DNA of 64,000 nucleotides from Sphingobacterium thalpophilum (GTDB lineage Bacteria; Bacteroidota; Bacteroidia; Sphingobacteriales; Sphingobacteriaceae), in assembly GCF_038396785.1 (NCBI RefSeq), contig NZ_CP151087.1:2914001-2978000 (forward strand), written 5' to 3'. The notes under the pieces were generated by a model that saw only the letters and a list, made by a program, of their open reading frames with translations, searched no databases and was not told the origin of the DNA. A program made the translations under genes and the position numbers. Of the stretch, positions 1 to 9,426 are shown piece after piece. How positions within the stretch are numbered: the first letter of the stretch is position 1; each line of letters opens with the position of its first letter.

Positions 1-1
1 A

Positions 2-1549
2 GCGCGTTGGCTTGGCGCAGCCAGACTTTCGGCATCTACCAATACGGAAAAGAAATATGCGAGCAATACTTTATCATTTGAATATGAAAAAAAAGATATT
101 ACAGCATTGCTGGCAAACTCCTCAGGGCAGATCGAGCAGTTCCAAAAACACCACATCAAGGGATTCAGCAACTTGTTCAGCTATATACCCCAACTTAAAA
201 ACAATGACATTATTGCAATCAACTGGTCTTTAAATTATGGCAATAAACCGCAGACATTACAGATCTATCCCGGTGTTCTTCCAGAAATACTCAACGATAG
301 CATTCCCTATAAAAGCAGCCGCCAGCAAATCGAAGTTCCTTCCTTTTTTACGGAGATCAGTACAGGTTATCGCTTCAATAAAGGCAGAATCAAACAATAT
401 TATCAAATTGGCTTCAATACAGATCGTCAACATTTCAACTCACTCCTTACCATAGTAGATAATGAGCAACGTGTTCGAACATTGGGCGATAATACCCGTA
501 ATAATCTGTATTGGAGCAGATCCCAAGCGTTTATTACACCGCAATATTCCTGGAAAACAAATCGATTTGAAACCCAGCTCGAGATCCCGATCACCTATTT
601 GTTTACGCATTATGAAGATGTCAGCCATCAACTGGCCACGTCCAAAAATTCCATGCTGATCAATCCTAATTTAAAAGCAAGATGGCAGATTTCACAAGAA
701 GACTATCTTCAATTTAACTATCAATTTGCGCAGGATATAGGCAATATTGAAGATATATACCGTGGTGCCGTATTACGGAACTATAGAATGCTTAGCCAAA
801 ATAATGCAGCGCTAAATGAATCCAAAAAACATACGTTTAATCTCAATTATAATTTGGCCCGCACCCTAAAAGTATTATTTGCAAATGCAGGTATTAGCTA
901 TACAAGATCGCTTTCCAACACGATGTTATCGTCCGTTATAAAAAATAATATCACCGAAAACATATTGGTCAATATGGATAACCTGCAAGATCGATGGTCA
1001 TCTCAGATCGGATTTGATAAATACATCTTCCCTTTGGCAAGTACCCTCAAACTAAAAGGAAGCATTTCTTACTTCAAATACAATCAATTGTTAAACAATG
1101 CGCTAGTGCCTACTCGAAGTATGAGCTATCTATTTCAGCCCAGTATTGAAGCTAAGGTATTTAAATCTTATAATATTTCCTATTCAGGACTATTCAATTG
1201 GAGCCGGAGCAAACAACAGGGCCTTGACAATGCGATCCAAAACAAAACTACCACCATGATGCATAACATAGGCTTTCCAGCCAGTCCCTTTAAAAATGGC
1301 TTTATGCGGCTAAACCTACGTAATCTTTCCACCTTTCAAACAAACATGAAGAATGCAAGTTATACCTTCATCGACTTTTTTACGCGCTATAAGATCAACA
1401 AGTGGAAAATGGATATCGAATTGGAAATGAATAATTTGGTCAATATCAAAAACTATCGCACCTACCTGATGACGGCCAATATGATTTCACAGAATGAATT
1501 TGAACTTCGCGGGAGAACAATTTTACTTCGTACAGTTTTCAACCTTTAA
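2..1549 (+). CDS. Outer-membrane beta-barrel protein, TonB-dependent-receptor type, C-terminal part (5' end outside window)
   Basis: The reading frame is open from the first bases of the window, so the start lies upstream and only the last ~515 residues are seen. They are a long run of alternating aromatic/polar strands separated by polar turns (for example YYQIGFNTD, YLQFNYQFAQ, LNLRNLSTF), as in the barrel of outer-membrane proteins. The chain ends in FNL, close to the usual terminal aromatic signal for barrel insertion. In Bacteroidota such barrels usually follow a carboxypeptidase-regulatory-like domain and sometimes a plug; neither can be checked here. The substrate is unknown. No SusD-like partner follows: the next gene converges on it. 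The barrel call is firm, the TonB-dependent label is an inference. Confidence 0.7.
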   Translation, partial: ARWLGAARLSASTNTEKKYASNTLSFEYEKKDITALLANSSGQIEQFQKHHIKGFSNLFSYIPQLKNNDIIAINWSLNYGNKPQTLQIYPGVLPEILNDSIPYKSSRQQIEVPSFFTEISTGYRFNKGRIKQYYQIGFNTDRQHFNSLLTIVDNEQRVRTLGDNTRNNLYWSRSQAFITPQYSWKTNRFETQLEIPITYLFTHYEDVSHQLATSKNSMLINPNLKARWQISQEDYLQFNYQFAQDIGNIEDIYRGAVLRNYRMLSQNNAALNESKKHTFNLNYNLARTLKVLFANAGISYTRSLSNTMLSSVIKNNITENILVNMDNLQDRWSSQIGFDKYIFPLASTLKLKGSISYFKYNQLLNNALVPTRSMSYLFQPSIEAKVFKSYNISYSGLFNWSRSKQQGLDNAIQNKTTTMMHNIGFPASPFKNGFMRLNLRNLSTFQTNMKNASYTFIDFFTRYKINKWKMDIELEMNNLVNIKNYRTYLMTANMISQNEFELRGRTILLRTVFNL

Positions 1550-1724
1550 GACTCGAACCATCGGAAAGAAACAATTACGTTTTCTAGTGCTCGTCTATTG
1601 TTGTGCCCATAGACCAATCTCTTCCAATTGAAATCTCGCTATTTTAGCAGATTATCGATGATGAACAAGAGTAATAAGTTTTTCAACCCCTAGAGGCAAA
1701 CCGTTTCATTTAAAAAAAAATAGA

Positions 1725-1765
1725 AAAAAGAAGCCTGAGCAAAAAAATCACCCAGGCTTCTTTTT
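1725..1765. terminator. Bidirectional intrinsic terminator between barrel gene and lipA
   Basis: A 13-bp perfect stem (1725-1737 with 1753-1765) has a 15-nt loop, an A-run on one side and a T-run on the other. It lies between two convergent genes and can end transcription from both. Confidence 0.85.
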
Positions 1766-1811
1766 ATATCTTGCGAAAAATATTCTTTGTTAAAAAACTT
1801 AGAAATGTTTT

Positions 1812-2693
1812 CTATTGCATATCAAATAAATGTTTCTCTGCATGGTAAGAAGAACGAACCAGCGGTCCAGACTCCACATACTTGAATCCCATTTCCAAAC
1901 CAATTTTCTGATATTTCTCAAATTGTGCAGGCGTAATCCACTCGATTACAGGATGGTGAGCTTTGGTAGGCTGTAAATATTGCCCCAGTGTCAAAATATG
2001 TACCCCAACGTTATATAAATCTTGCATTGCCTCGATAACATCTTCCTCTGTTTCACCTAAACCAAGCATAATTCCTGATTTTGTACGGAGTCCAGCTTCA
2101 GAAATTCGACGCAGACACTCAAGTGAACGATCATATTTAGCTTGAACGCGAACTTCTCTTGTCAAACGACGTACAGTTTCAAGGTTGTGCGAAACAACCT
2201 CTGGACGTACTGCAATCACGCGGTCCAAATTATCCCATTGTCCTTTAAAATCTGGCAAAAGTGTTTCTAAGGTTGTTTCAGGACTTTCCCTTCGGATGGC
2301 ATTAATTGTCTCCGCCCATATTATCGAACCACCATCTTTTAGGTCATCACGATCCACCGAAGTGATCACACAGTGTTTTACCTGCATTAACTTGACAGAA
2401 TTGGCAACACGATTAGGTTCATCCAGATCCACCGCCAACGGACGGCCTGTTGCTACCGCACAAAATGAGCAAGAACGTGTACAGATATTTCCCAAAATCA
2501 TGAAGGTTGCTGTTCCAGCCCCCCAACATTCGCCCATATTCGGGCAATTTCCACTCTCACAAATTGTATGTAATTTATGCTCGTCTACAAGACTTCTGAC
2601 ATGTCTATATTCTTTACCAACAGGCAATTTGACACGCAACCAATCAGGCTTGCGTTGTGCAGGAGTTGCCGGAATAACTGGAAGTTCAATCAT
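1812..2693 (-). CDS. lipA: Lipoyl synthase
   Basis: Radical SAM enzyme that inserts two sulfur atoms into protein-bound octanoyl groups to make lipoyl cofactor for 2-oxoacid dehydrogenases and the glycine cleavage system; cytosolic. The 293-residue length is normal. Both iron-sulfur sites are visible: the auxiliary cluster cysteines C45, C50 and C56 in [12 protein letters not shown], and the radical SAM motif C71, C75, C78 in CTRSCSFC. The C-terminal RSSYHA motif supplies the conserved serine ligand. It stands alone, convergent with the barrel gene and divergent from the hexosaminidase gene. A promoter -7 box ends only 4 nt before the ATG, so the message may be leaderless. No lipB is seen in the window. 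Confidence 0.97.
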   Translation of the reverse strand: MIELPVIPATPAQRKPDWLRVKLPVGKEYRHVRSLVDEHKLHTICESGNCPNMGECWGAGTATFMILGNICTRSCSFCAVATGRPLAVDLDEPNRVANSVKLMQVKHCVITSVDRDDLKDGGSIIWAETINAIRRESPETTLETLLPDFKGQWDNLDRVIAVRPEVVSHNLETVRRLTREVRVQAKYDRSLECLRRISEAGLRTKSGIMLGLGETEEDVIEAMQDLYNVGVHILTLGQYLQPTKAHHPVIEWITPAQFEKYQKIGLEMGFKYVESGPLVRSSYHAEKHLFDMQ

Positions 2694-2697
2694 ACAA

Positions 2698-2705
2698 CAA
2701 AGTTA
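2698..2705 (-). promoter_or_regulatory. -7 promoter box of lipA
   Basis: Reads TAACTTTG on the minus strand, a full match to the Bacteroidota -7 consensus TAnnTTTG. Only 4 nt separate it from the lipA ATG, so transcription would start at or next to the start codon. No TTG was found at the usual 19-21 bp spacing. Confidence 0.55.
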
Positions 2706-2842
2706 AGGATTAAAAATGTAATTTCTAACCGTCAATTTGTTGGTTTTATATCATAAAAAATGAGCGATTACCGTCAATAATAGAATTATGAAACAAAAAT
2801 TAGGATATTTGTGTTGATTATCATTAATCTAATAACAAAACT

Positions 2843-5101
2843 ATGCGACTGAGCCGATCTTTATCCATGTTGTTACTTGGGGGTGCAACCATTTTTACAG
2901 CACAAGCCCAAACCAACTTTGACATTATACCCAAACCTTCGAAAATCACCTTGGCTACTGGAACATACGCTATCCCTGCACATCTTCAGGTTATTGTTTC
3001 AGATGAATTTCAGGAGGCGACACAGTTACTTACTGAACACCCCGCCATCAAAAGCCTCACTGTCGAAGTACTCAAGAAAAATAAAAAAGGCCCTAAAGAA
3101 GGCTTTCGCATTATTAAAGCTGTCGATGCAGATAATCTGAGTAAGAACGCCTATTCCATTCAAATCGATGAAAAAGGCCTGCTACTCAGGGCTTGGAATG
3201 TACCTCAGGTGATCAATGGGATTTACACGCTGGTTCAATTAGGCTATCTACAAGCCGATCCAAGTAAAGTAGCCTATGCGACTATAGTCGATGAGCCTCG
3301 CTTTGCTTATCGTGGATTACACCTGGATGTATCGCGCCATTTTATGCCGCTATCTTTTGTAAAAAAGTATATCGACATCATGGCCATCTATAAGTTCAAC
3401 AACTTTCATTGGCATTTAACCGATGGAGCGGGATGGCGATTGGAGATTAAGAAATACCCGGAATTAACACAAAAGGCGGCCTGGCGAACACATACCAGCT
3501 GGAAAGATTGGTGGAACAATGGTCGTCAATATGTAGAAAAAGGTACGCCAAATGCCAGCGGTGGATTCTACACACAGGAGGAAGCCCGCGAATTGGTCGA
3601 TTATGCAGCCGGCAAAGGAATCAATGTTATTCCCGAAATAGAAATGCCCGGACATTCGGAAGAAGTATTGGCTGTGTATCCCGAACTCTCCTGTTCCGGA
3701 AAGCCCTATAGTCAGGGAGAATTCTGTATCGGCAATGAAAAAACCTTTGAATTTCTGAAAAATGTATTGGATGAAGTGCTTACAATATTCCCTTCCCAGT
3801 ACATTCATATCGGTGGTGATGAGGCTGAGAAAAAGCATTGGGAAACCTGTCCAAAAGATCAGGCACTCATGCAGAAAGAAGGACTGAAATCTGTCGACGA
3901 ACTGCAGAGCTATGCCATCAGACAAATGGATCAATACCTGCAATCTAAGGGTAGAAAACTGATCGGTTGGGACGAAATCCTACAAGGGGGACTTACCGAA
4001 GGAGCTACCGTCATGAGCTGGCGCGGTGAAGATGGCGGCATAAAGGCCGCAAATGCAGGACACGATGTCATCATGACTCCCGGTTCACACCTCTATTTTG
4101 ATTCTTATCAGACAGACCCTCGGACACAGCCTGAGGCCATCGGCGGTTACCTGACACTGGATAAGGTGTATTCATATGATCCTATTCCAGCGGCCATACA
4201 AGGAGATAAAGCCAAGCATATTCTCGGAGCACAAGCGAATATATGGACAGAATATGTTTCTACCACCGAACACCTTGAGTATATGGTATTCCCACGTGCA
4301 TTGGCTTTAGCAGAGGTCAATTGGACCAATAAAGATGGGAAAAGCTGGACTGACTTTCGTCGAAGACTGCAATCTCATTATAAGCTTTTACAAGATCTGA
4401 ACGTCAATTATTACCGTCCTTCCTTTAATGTCGCTTATACGGCCACCTACAATGCAGCTAGAAACAACAATAAAATTATGCTGACAACCGAGCAACTAAA
4501 AACAGATCAGATCCGATATACCATTGATGGCAGTGAGCCTACAATCCAGTCTACGCCGTATACCGGACCATTTGAACTCAGCTCGACAGGCCATATCAAT
4601 GCGGCTTATTTTCTAGATTCTATCAAAATTGGTCCAACCCTATCCTTTGATATTGACATTCATCGCGCTATCGGAAAAAAAGTAACGTACAACACAGCAT
4701 GGTCGGGATATCCAGCACAAAAAGATTCTACCTTAACAAATGGAATCATGGGTGGACTTTCCTATCACGATGGCCAATGGCAAGGATTCACCAGTCCGAT
4801 TGATGTGGTCGTGGATATGGAACGTAGAGAAGAAATACACCAGGTAGCCATGAATTTTATGCAGATGATTGGCCCGGGCGTTTACATGCCCGGAGAAATG
4901 GAAGTCCTGCTTTCGGATAATGGCCGTACCTTCAGATCGGTAGGAACAATCAAAAATGATATATCCGATAAAGAGTCCAAGTTGACTTTCAAAAGGTTTG
5001 AACTCAAACTTGACAAAGCACAGCAGGCGCGTTATATAAAGATCAAAGCCAGCAATCCTAAAAAAGGATACTTGTTTACAGACGAAATCATCGTTTATTA
5101 A
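2843..5101 (+). CDS. Secreted beta-N-acetylhexosaminidase, GH20
   Basis: Removes terminal N-acetylglucosamine or N-acetylgalactosamine from glycans by substrate-assisted catalysis. A Sec signal peptide ends near residue 22 (TAQAQ), so the enzyme is periplasmic or surface-exposed. The N-terminal GH20b-type domain covers about residues 25-155, and the TIM barrel about 155-500. The catalytic Asp-Glu pair is D326-E327 in HIGGDEAEK, with WHLTDGAGWR earlier and the MSWRGEDGG segment later in the barrel. The remaining ~250 residues look like the small chitobiase C-terminal domain (IRYTIDGSEPT) followed by a discoidin-like sugar-binding fold. At 752 residues it has the multidomain size common in Bacteroidota. 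It is monocistronic; host glycan or cell-wall sugar scavenging is a likely role. Confidence 0.93.
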   Translation: MRLSRSLSMLLLGGATIFTAQAQTNFDIIPKPSKITLATGTYAIPAHLQVIVSDEFQEATQLLTEHPAIKSLTVEVLKKNKKGPKEGFRIIKAVDADNLSKNAYSIQIDEKGLLLRAWNVPQVINGIYTLVQLGYLQADPSKVAYATIVDEPRFAYRGLHLDVSRHFMPLSFVKKYIDIMAIYKFNNFHWHLTDGAGWRLEIKKYPELTQKAAWRTHTSWKDWWNNGRQYVEKGTPNASGGFYTQEEARELVDYAAGKGINVIPEIEMPGHSEEVLAVYPELSCSGKPYSQGEFCIGNEKTFEFLKNVLDEVLTIFPSQYIHIGGDEAEKKHWETCPKDQALMQKEGLKSVDELQSYAIRQMDQYLQSKGRKLIGWDEILQGGLTEGATVMSWRGEDGGIKAANAGHDVIMTPGSHLYFDSYQTDPRTQPEAIGGYLTLDKVYSYDPIPAAIQGDKAKHILGAQANIWTEYVSTTEHLEYMVFPRALALAEVNWTNKDGKSWTDFRRRLQSHYKLLQDLNVNYYRPSFNVAYTATYNAARNNNKIMLTTEQLKTDQIRYTIDGSEPTIQSTPYTGPFELSSTGHINAAYFLDSIKIGPTLSFDIDIHRAIGKKVTYNTAWSGYPAQKDSTLTNGIMGGLSYHDGQWQGFTSPIDVVVDMERREEIHQVAMNFMQMIGPGVYMPGEMEVLLSDNGRTFRSVGTIKNDISDKESKLTFKRFELKLDKAQQARYIKIKASNPKKGYLFTDEIIVY

Positions 5102-5200
5102 ACACATCTGGACAGTTTTCTAAACCTGCATGTTTTATTGACTTGTGGTTTCTCATTAAAGCATCAATGAGTTCAAAACTCACTGTTATCGGAAAACAAC

Positions 5201-5247
5201 AACCTTCATGATTTCACAGCACCAATAGCTCTAAAATCATGAAGGTT
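5201..5247 (+). terminator. Hairpin terminator after the hexosaminidase gene
   Basis: A 14-bp perfect stem (5201-5214 with 5234-5247) has a 19-nt loop and is followed by a T-rich stretch (tactcgtttttgttttt). It lies 100 nt after the stop codon. The loop is long, so efficiency is uncertain. Confidence 0.55.
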
Positions 5248-5346
5248 CTATACTCGTTTTTGTTTTTCAGGACTACTTTTCCAACAAACGGCATTTAATT
5301 TTGAAATATTATTAAAATAAATACTTAATTTTCAAAATTTAAAATG

Positions 5347-5375
5347 TAACTTTGCACTCCGACAAAGCAGTCGGA
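5347..5375 (+). promoter_or_regulatory. carB -7 box and leader hairpin
   Basis: TAACTTTG at 5347-5354 is a full -7 consensus match. It is followed at once by a 6-bp hairpin (TCCGAC, loop AAAGCA, GTCGGA) at 5358-5375, which would be at the very 5' end of a leader of about 95 nt. No clear TTG lies at the -33 position. A 5'-end hairpin could stabilise the mRNA or take part in control; this is inference. Confidence 0.5.
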
Positions 5376-5455
5376 ATGACCCTTCCCCATGAGCTATTTT
5401 TGATTGTCTTTGCTCAGATTTACAATAGGAAATTTAATTTTTTGAACTAGATATA

Positions 5456-8275
5456 ATGCCAAGAAACACTTCCATTAAGTCGGTTTTAATCATCGGATCA
5501 GGTCCCATCGTTATCGGTCAAGCTTGTGAATTTGATTATTCTGGATCTCAAGCATCCCTTTCATTGAAAGAAGAAGGTATTGAAGTATCCATCATCAACT
5601 CAAACCCTGCAACAATCATGACGGACAAAGTTGTTGCGGACAATGTCTACTTACTTCCATTAACTTGCGAAAGTATTGAAGAAATTTTGCAAAAACACAA
5701 CATTGACGCTGTACTTCCTACCATGGGTGGCCAAACGGCTTTGAACTTATGTATCGAAGCTTCCAACCTAGGCCTTTGGGAAAAATACAATGTAAAAGTT
5801 ATCGGTGTTGATGTTGCTGCCATTGAAAAAACTGAAAACCGCGAAGAATTCCGTCAATTAATGGTTGATATCGGTGTGGGCGTTGCAACATCCAAAATTG
5901 CAAACTCATTCCTTGAAGGTAAAGAAGCGGCACAAGAGATTGGCTATCCGCTTGTTATACGTCCATCTTATACCCTTGCAGGTACGGGAGGTGGATTTGT
6001 TCACAGAAAAGAAGATTTTGACGCAGCCTTAAATAGAGGTTTACATGCATCACCAACACATGAAGTTTTGGTTGAACAAGCTGTATTGGGCTGGAAAGAA
6101 TTTGAGTTGGAATTACTTCGCGATACCAATGACAATGTTATCATCATCTGTACTATTGAAAACTTTGATCCAATGGGTATCCACACTGGAGACTCGATCA
6201 CTGTTGCACCAGGCATGACATTATCAGACAAATGTTATCAAGATATGCGTAATCAGGCTATCCTGATGATGCGTTCAATTGGTACATTTGCGGGTGGTTG
6301 TAACGTTCAGTTCTCTGTAAACCCAGAAAACGAAGAGATCATCGCCATCGAAATCAATCCACGTGTATCACGCTCTTCCGCTTTAGCATCGAAAGCAACG
6401 GGTTATCCAATTGCGAAGATTGCAGCTAAACTGGCGATCGGTTACAACTTAGATGAATTACAAAATCAGATCACAAAGACAACATCCGCATATTTTGAAC
6501 CAACATTGGATTATGTGATTGTTAAGATCCCTCGTTTCAACTTCGATAAATTCAAAGGAGCAAACAAGGAATTAGGTCTACAGATGAAAGCGGTAGGTGA
6601 AGTAATGGCAATCGGCCGTACATTTATCGAAGCTTTACAGAAAGCATGTCAATCCTTAGAGACTGGCCGCGCTGGTTTAGGCGCTGATGGTCGTCAATGG
6701 AGAAACCTTGACGAAATCATGGATAGTTTGGAACATCCAAGTGGTGACCGCTTATTCCATATCAAAGATGCTTTCGAATTAGGCGTTCCTTTGGAATCTA
6801 TCCGTAAGGCAACACGTATCGACAAATGGTTCTTAGTACAAATCCAAGAGTTGGTACACCTTGAGCAAGAATTACGTCGTTATCAATTGAATAATATTCC
6901 ACGCGACTTCTTCATGACCTTAAAACAAAAAGGTTATTCAGATGTGCAAATCGCATGGTTATTAGGAAATGTAACCGAGGATCAAGTTTACGATCGTCGT
7001 AAGGAGTTAGGCATCAACCGTGTTTACAAAATGGTCGATACTTGTGCTGCAGAATTCCCTGCACAAACACCATACTACTATTCGACGTTCGAAGAAGAAA
7101 ACGAATCCATCTCTTCAGATAAAAAGAAAATCATCGTTTTAGGTTCTGGTCCAAACCGTATTGGTCAAGGTATCGAGTTCGATTACTCTTGTGTACACGG
7201 CTTATTGGCGGCTAAAGAATGTGGTTACGAAGCGATTATGGTTAACTGTAACCCGGAGACTGTATCGACAGACTTCAATATGGCTGACAAATTATACTTC
7301 GAACCCGTATTCTGGGAACACGTACGTGAGATCATCGAATTAGAAAAACCCGAAGGTGTTATCGTTCAGTTGGGTGGACAAACGGCTCTTAAAATGGCTG
7401 AGCGTCTAGAGCAACTTGGCGTAAAAATCATCGGTACTTCATTTGAGAACATGGACTTGGCAGAAGACCGTGGCCGTTTCTCCGATCTATTGAAAGAATT
7501 AGAAATTCCATATCCAAGATACGGTGTCGCAACTTCAGCAGAAGAAGCATTACAAGTTGCAAACGAAGTTGGCTATCCAGTATTGGTTCGTCCTTCGTAC
7601 GTATTGGGTGGACAAGGCATGAGCATTGTCATCAACGATGAAGATTTAGAAAAAGCTGTCGTCAACTTATTGAAAAACCTTCCTGGAAATCATATTCTGA
7701 TTGACCACTTCCTGGATCGTGCAGAAGAAGCTGAATCAGATTCAATCTGTGATGGTGAAGATGTACACATCATTGGTATGATGGAACACATCGAGCCTGC
7801 AGGTATCCACTCTGGCGACTCATCGGCAGTATTGCCTCCATTTGGCCTTTCACAAGCTGTTCAGGACAAAATGGAAGAATACTCTATTAAGCTAGCAAAA
7901 GCGTTGAACGTAAGAGGTCTATTAAACATTCAGTTTGCTGTCAAAGGTGAAAATGTGTATGTTATCGAGGCTAATCCACGTGCATCACGTACAGTTCCTT
8001 TCATTGCTAAAGCATATGATGTTCCTTACATCAATATCGCAACTAAAGTCATGTTAGGTGTCAATAAGTTGAAAGACTTTACGATTGAACGTAAATTACA
8101 GGGATACGCGATTAAAGAACCTGTATTCTCTTTCAACAAATTCCCTGAAGTAGACAAGCAATTAGGCCCTGAAATGAAATCAACTGGTGAAGCAATTCGC
8201 TTTATCAAAGATCTTCACGATCCTTATTTCAGAGAATTGTACAATCAAAAATCAATGTTTTTGAATGCACAATAA
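5456..8275 (+). CDS. carB: Carbamoyl-phosphate synthase large subunit, without the allosteric domain
   Basis: Makes carbamoyl phosphate from bicarbonate, ammonia (from the CarA glutaminase) and two ATP, for arginine and pyrimidines. Two homologous halves are seen, each starting with a P-loop-like segment: [20 protein letters not shown] near residue 13 and [18 protein letters not shown] near residue 560. Both ATP-grasp domains with [15 protein letters not shown] and [12 protein letters not shown] are present. The protein stops at 939 residues, about 130 short of the E. coli enzyme, exactly where the C-terminal MGS-like allosteric domain would begin. This short form is, to my knowledge, common in Bacteroidota. 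carA is not in the window. The 5' end has its own promoter and leader. Confidence 0.96.
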   Translation: MPRNTSIKSVLIIGSGPIVIGQACEFDYSGSQASLSLKEEGIEVSIINSNPATIMTDKVVADNVYLLPLTCESIEEILQKHNIDAVLPTMGGQTALNLCIEASNLGLWEKYNVKVIGVDVAAIEKTENREEFRQLMVDIGVGVATSKIANSFLEGKEAAQEIGYPLVIRPSYTLAGTGGGFVHRKEDFDAALNRGLHASPTHEVLVEQAVLGWKEFELELLRDTNDNVIIICTIENFDPMGIHTGDSITVAPGMTLSDKCYQDMRNQAILMMRSIGTFAGGCNVQFSVNPENEEIIAIEINPRVSRSSALASKATGYPIAKIAAKLAIGYNLDELQNQITKTTSAYFEPTLDYVIVKIPRFNFDKFKGANKELGLQMKAVGEVMAIGRTFIEALQKACQSLETGRAGLGADGRQWRNLDEIMDSLEHPSGDRLFHIKDAFELGVPLESIRKATRIDKWFLVQIQELVHLEQELRRYQLNNIPRDFFMTLKQKGYSDVQIAWLLGNVTEDQVYDRRKELGINRVYKMVDTCAAEFPAQTPYYYSTFEEENESISSDKKKIIVLGSGPNRIGQGIEFDYSCVHGLLAAKECGYEAIMVNCNPETVSTDFNMADKLYFEPVFWEHVREIIELEKPEGVIVQLGGQTALKMAERLEQLGVKIIGTSFENMDLAEDRGRFSDLLKELEIPYPRYGVATSAEEALQVANEVGYPVLVRPSYVLGGQGMSIVINDEDLEKAVVNLLKNLPGNHILIDHFLDRAEEAESDSICDGEDVHIIGMMEHIEPAGIHSGDSSAVLPPFGLSQAVQDKMEEYSIKLAKALNVRGLLNIQFAVKGENVYVIEANPRASRTVPFIAKAYDVPYINIATKVMLGVNKLKDFTIERKLQGYAIKEPVFSFNKFPEVDKQLGPEMKSTGEAIRFIKDLHDPYFRELYNQKSMFLNAQ

Positions 8276-8284
8276 GGCATATCA

Positions 8285-8328
8285 ATCAAATAGAAAAGGC
8301 TTGCAAATGCAAGCCTTTTCTATTTGAT
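8285..8328. terminator. Bidirectional terminator, carB / FGE-like gene
   Basis: A perfect 20-bp stem (8285-8304 with 8309-8328) closes a 4-nt AAAT loop. It serves carB on the plus strand and the FGE-like gene on the minus strand. The stop codon of the latter (8320-8322) lies inside the stem. Confidence 0.93.
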
Positions 8329-9357
8329 ATCTTTCACACAGCGAAATCCAACATTATTTGTAGGACTGTTGACCTCCCCTTTTCCTCTGCTTCCGGCTTT
8401 ATACCTTTCACAATATTGATCGTTGCAAAGAAATGACCCGCCCCGTTGAACGCGTTTTTCGAGGTTTGGCTCCTGCGGATCATAAGAATCCTGTGGTCCT
8501 TTGGGATTCACTGCTGTACTATGCTGATAGTAATCGGGCCTATAAAAATCAGCACACCATTCCCACACATTCCCTTCCATATCATACAGTCCCAATGCAT
8601 TTGCCTGAAATGATTTTACAGGTGCAGCCCCCTCAAACCCATCTTCCTTTGAATCTTGCACAGGAAATTTTCCCTGATAAATATTTGCGGTCCATTTACC
8701 ATTAGGCTTCAAGTCCTTTCCCCAATAATACAAGTCGTCGTTTGCATCATTACTTCCCCTAGCCGCATATTCCCATTCCGCTTCTGTCGGCAGTCGTTTG
8801 CCCGCCCACTTCGCATAGGCTGCGGCATCTTCATAGGCAACCTGAACAACAGGATAATTCATTTTGTCCTTTATTGAGCTATTCGGTCCCTCGGGATGTT
8901 GCCAGTTAGCACCAGGGACATACTCCCACCACATCAGGTAATTATTTAATGAATTGAGTTCTTTGGGCTTAGAGAACACAGCCGATCCCGGGACTAACAT
9001 CTTGGGATCCACCCCCGGAAAATCTTTCGGATCCAACTCCCGCTCAGCAACAGTTACATAACCCGTCTCCTTTACAAACTGCGCAAACTGTGCATTTGTG
9101 ACCTCATGTTCATCCATATAAAATGAATTTAGTTCAACCTGATGTAGGGGCTTACTATCTTCAAAATTTGAACTTCCCATTAGAAATTTGCCCCCTTCGA
9201 CCAATATCATTTTGTCCGCATTCTTGCTTTTTAGCTGGGCAATTTGGGATTTTATCATACCAGCGCGCGTAGGTATATTTTCCCCAACACAACAGGAAAG
9301 TGTATCCTTAGTGGAAAATAACGATAAACAGGTAATTAGAGTCAGATTGAATAACAT
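8320..9357 (-). CDS. Formylglycine-generating-enzyme-like protein (SUMF1/FGE family)
   Basis: The family oxidises a cysteine of sulfatases to formylglycine with copper and oxygen; many bacterial relatives have other jobs. The FGE-sulfatase domain runs from about residue 49 (MILVEGGKFLMGS) to the end. The two copper-binding cysteines of true FGEs appear to be present, C311 and C316 in RGGSFLCNDQYCERY, followed by the conserved NNVGFRC. The N-terminus is hydrophobic with Cys at residue 10 and CC near 22, so export or lipoprotein anchoring is possible, but the signal lacks positive charges and is not convincing. It lies 69 nt downstream of the GH109-like gene on the same strand, with a hairpin between them. 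No sulfatase gene is in the window, so the client is unknown. Confidence 0.85.
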   Translation of the reverse strand: MLFNLTLITCLSLFSTKDTLSCCVGENIPTRAGMIKSQIAQLKSKNADKMILVEGGKFLMGSSNFEDSKPLHQVELNSFYMDEHEVTNAQFAQFVKETGYVTVAERELDPKDFPGVDPKMLVPGSAVFSKPKELNSLNNYLMWWEYVPGANWQHPEGPNSSIKDKMNYPVVQVAYEDAAAYAKWAGKRLPTEAEWEYAARGSNDANDDLYYWGKDLKPNGKWTANIYQGKFPVQDSKEDGFEGAAPVKSFQANALGLYDMEGNVWEWCADFYRPDYYQHSTAVNPKGPQDSYDPQEPNLEKRVQRGGSFLCNDQYCERYKAGSRGKGEVNSPTNNVGFRCVKDIK

Positions 9358-9375
9358 AATTAAAGATAAACATAA

Positions 9376-9401
9376 AAGGGGAACAATAAAAAGTTCCCCT
9401 T
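9376..9401 (-). terminator. Hairpin between the GH109-like and FGE-like genes
   Basis: A 9-bp GC-containing stem (AAGGGGAAC / GTTCCCCTT) with an 8-nt loop is followed on the minus strand by a T-rich tail. It may end or reduce transcription between the two genes. Confidence 0.6.
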
Positions 9402-9426
9402 CAATAAGTCATTTTATATAGGAGGG

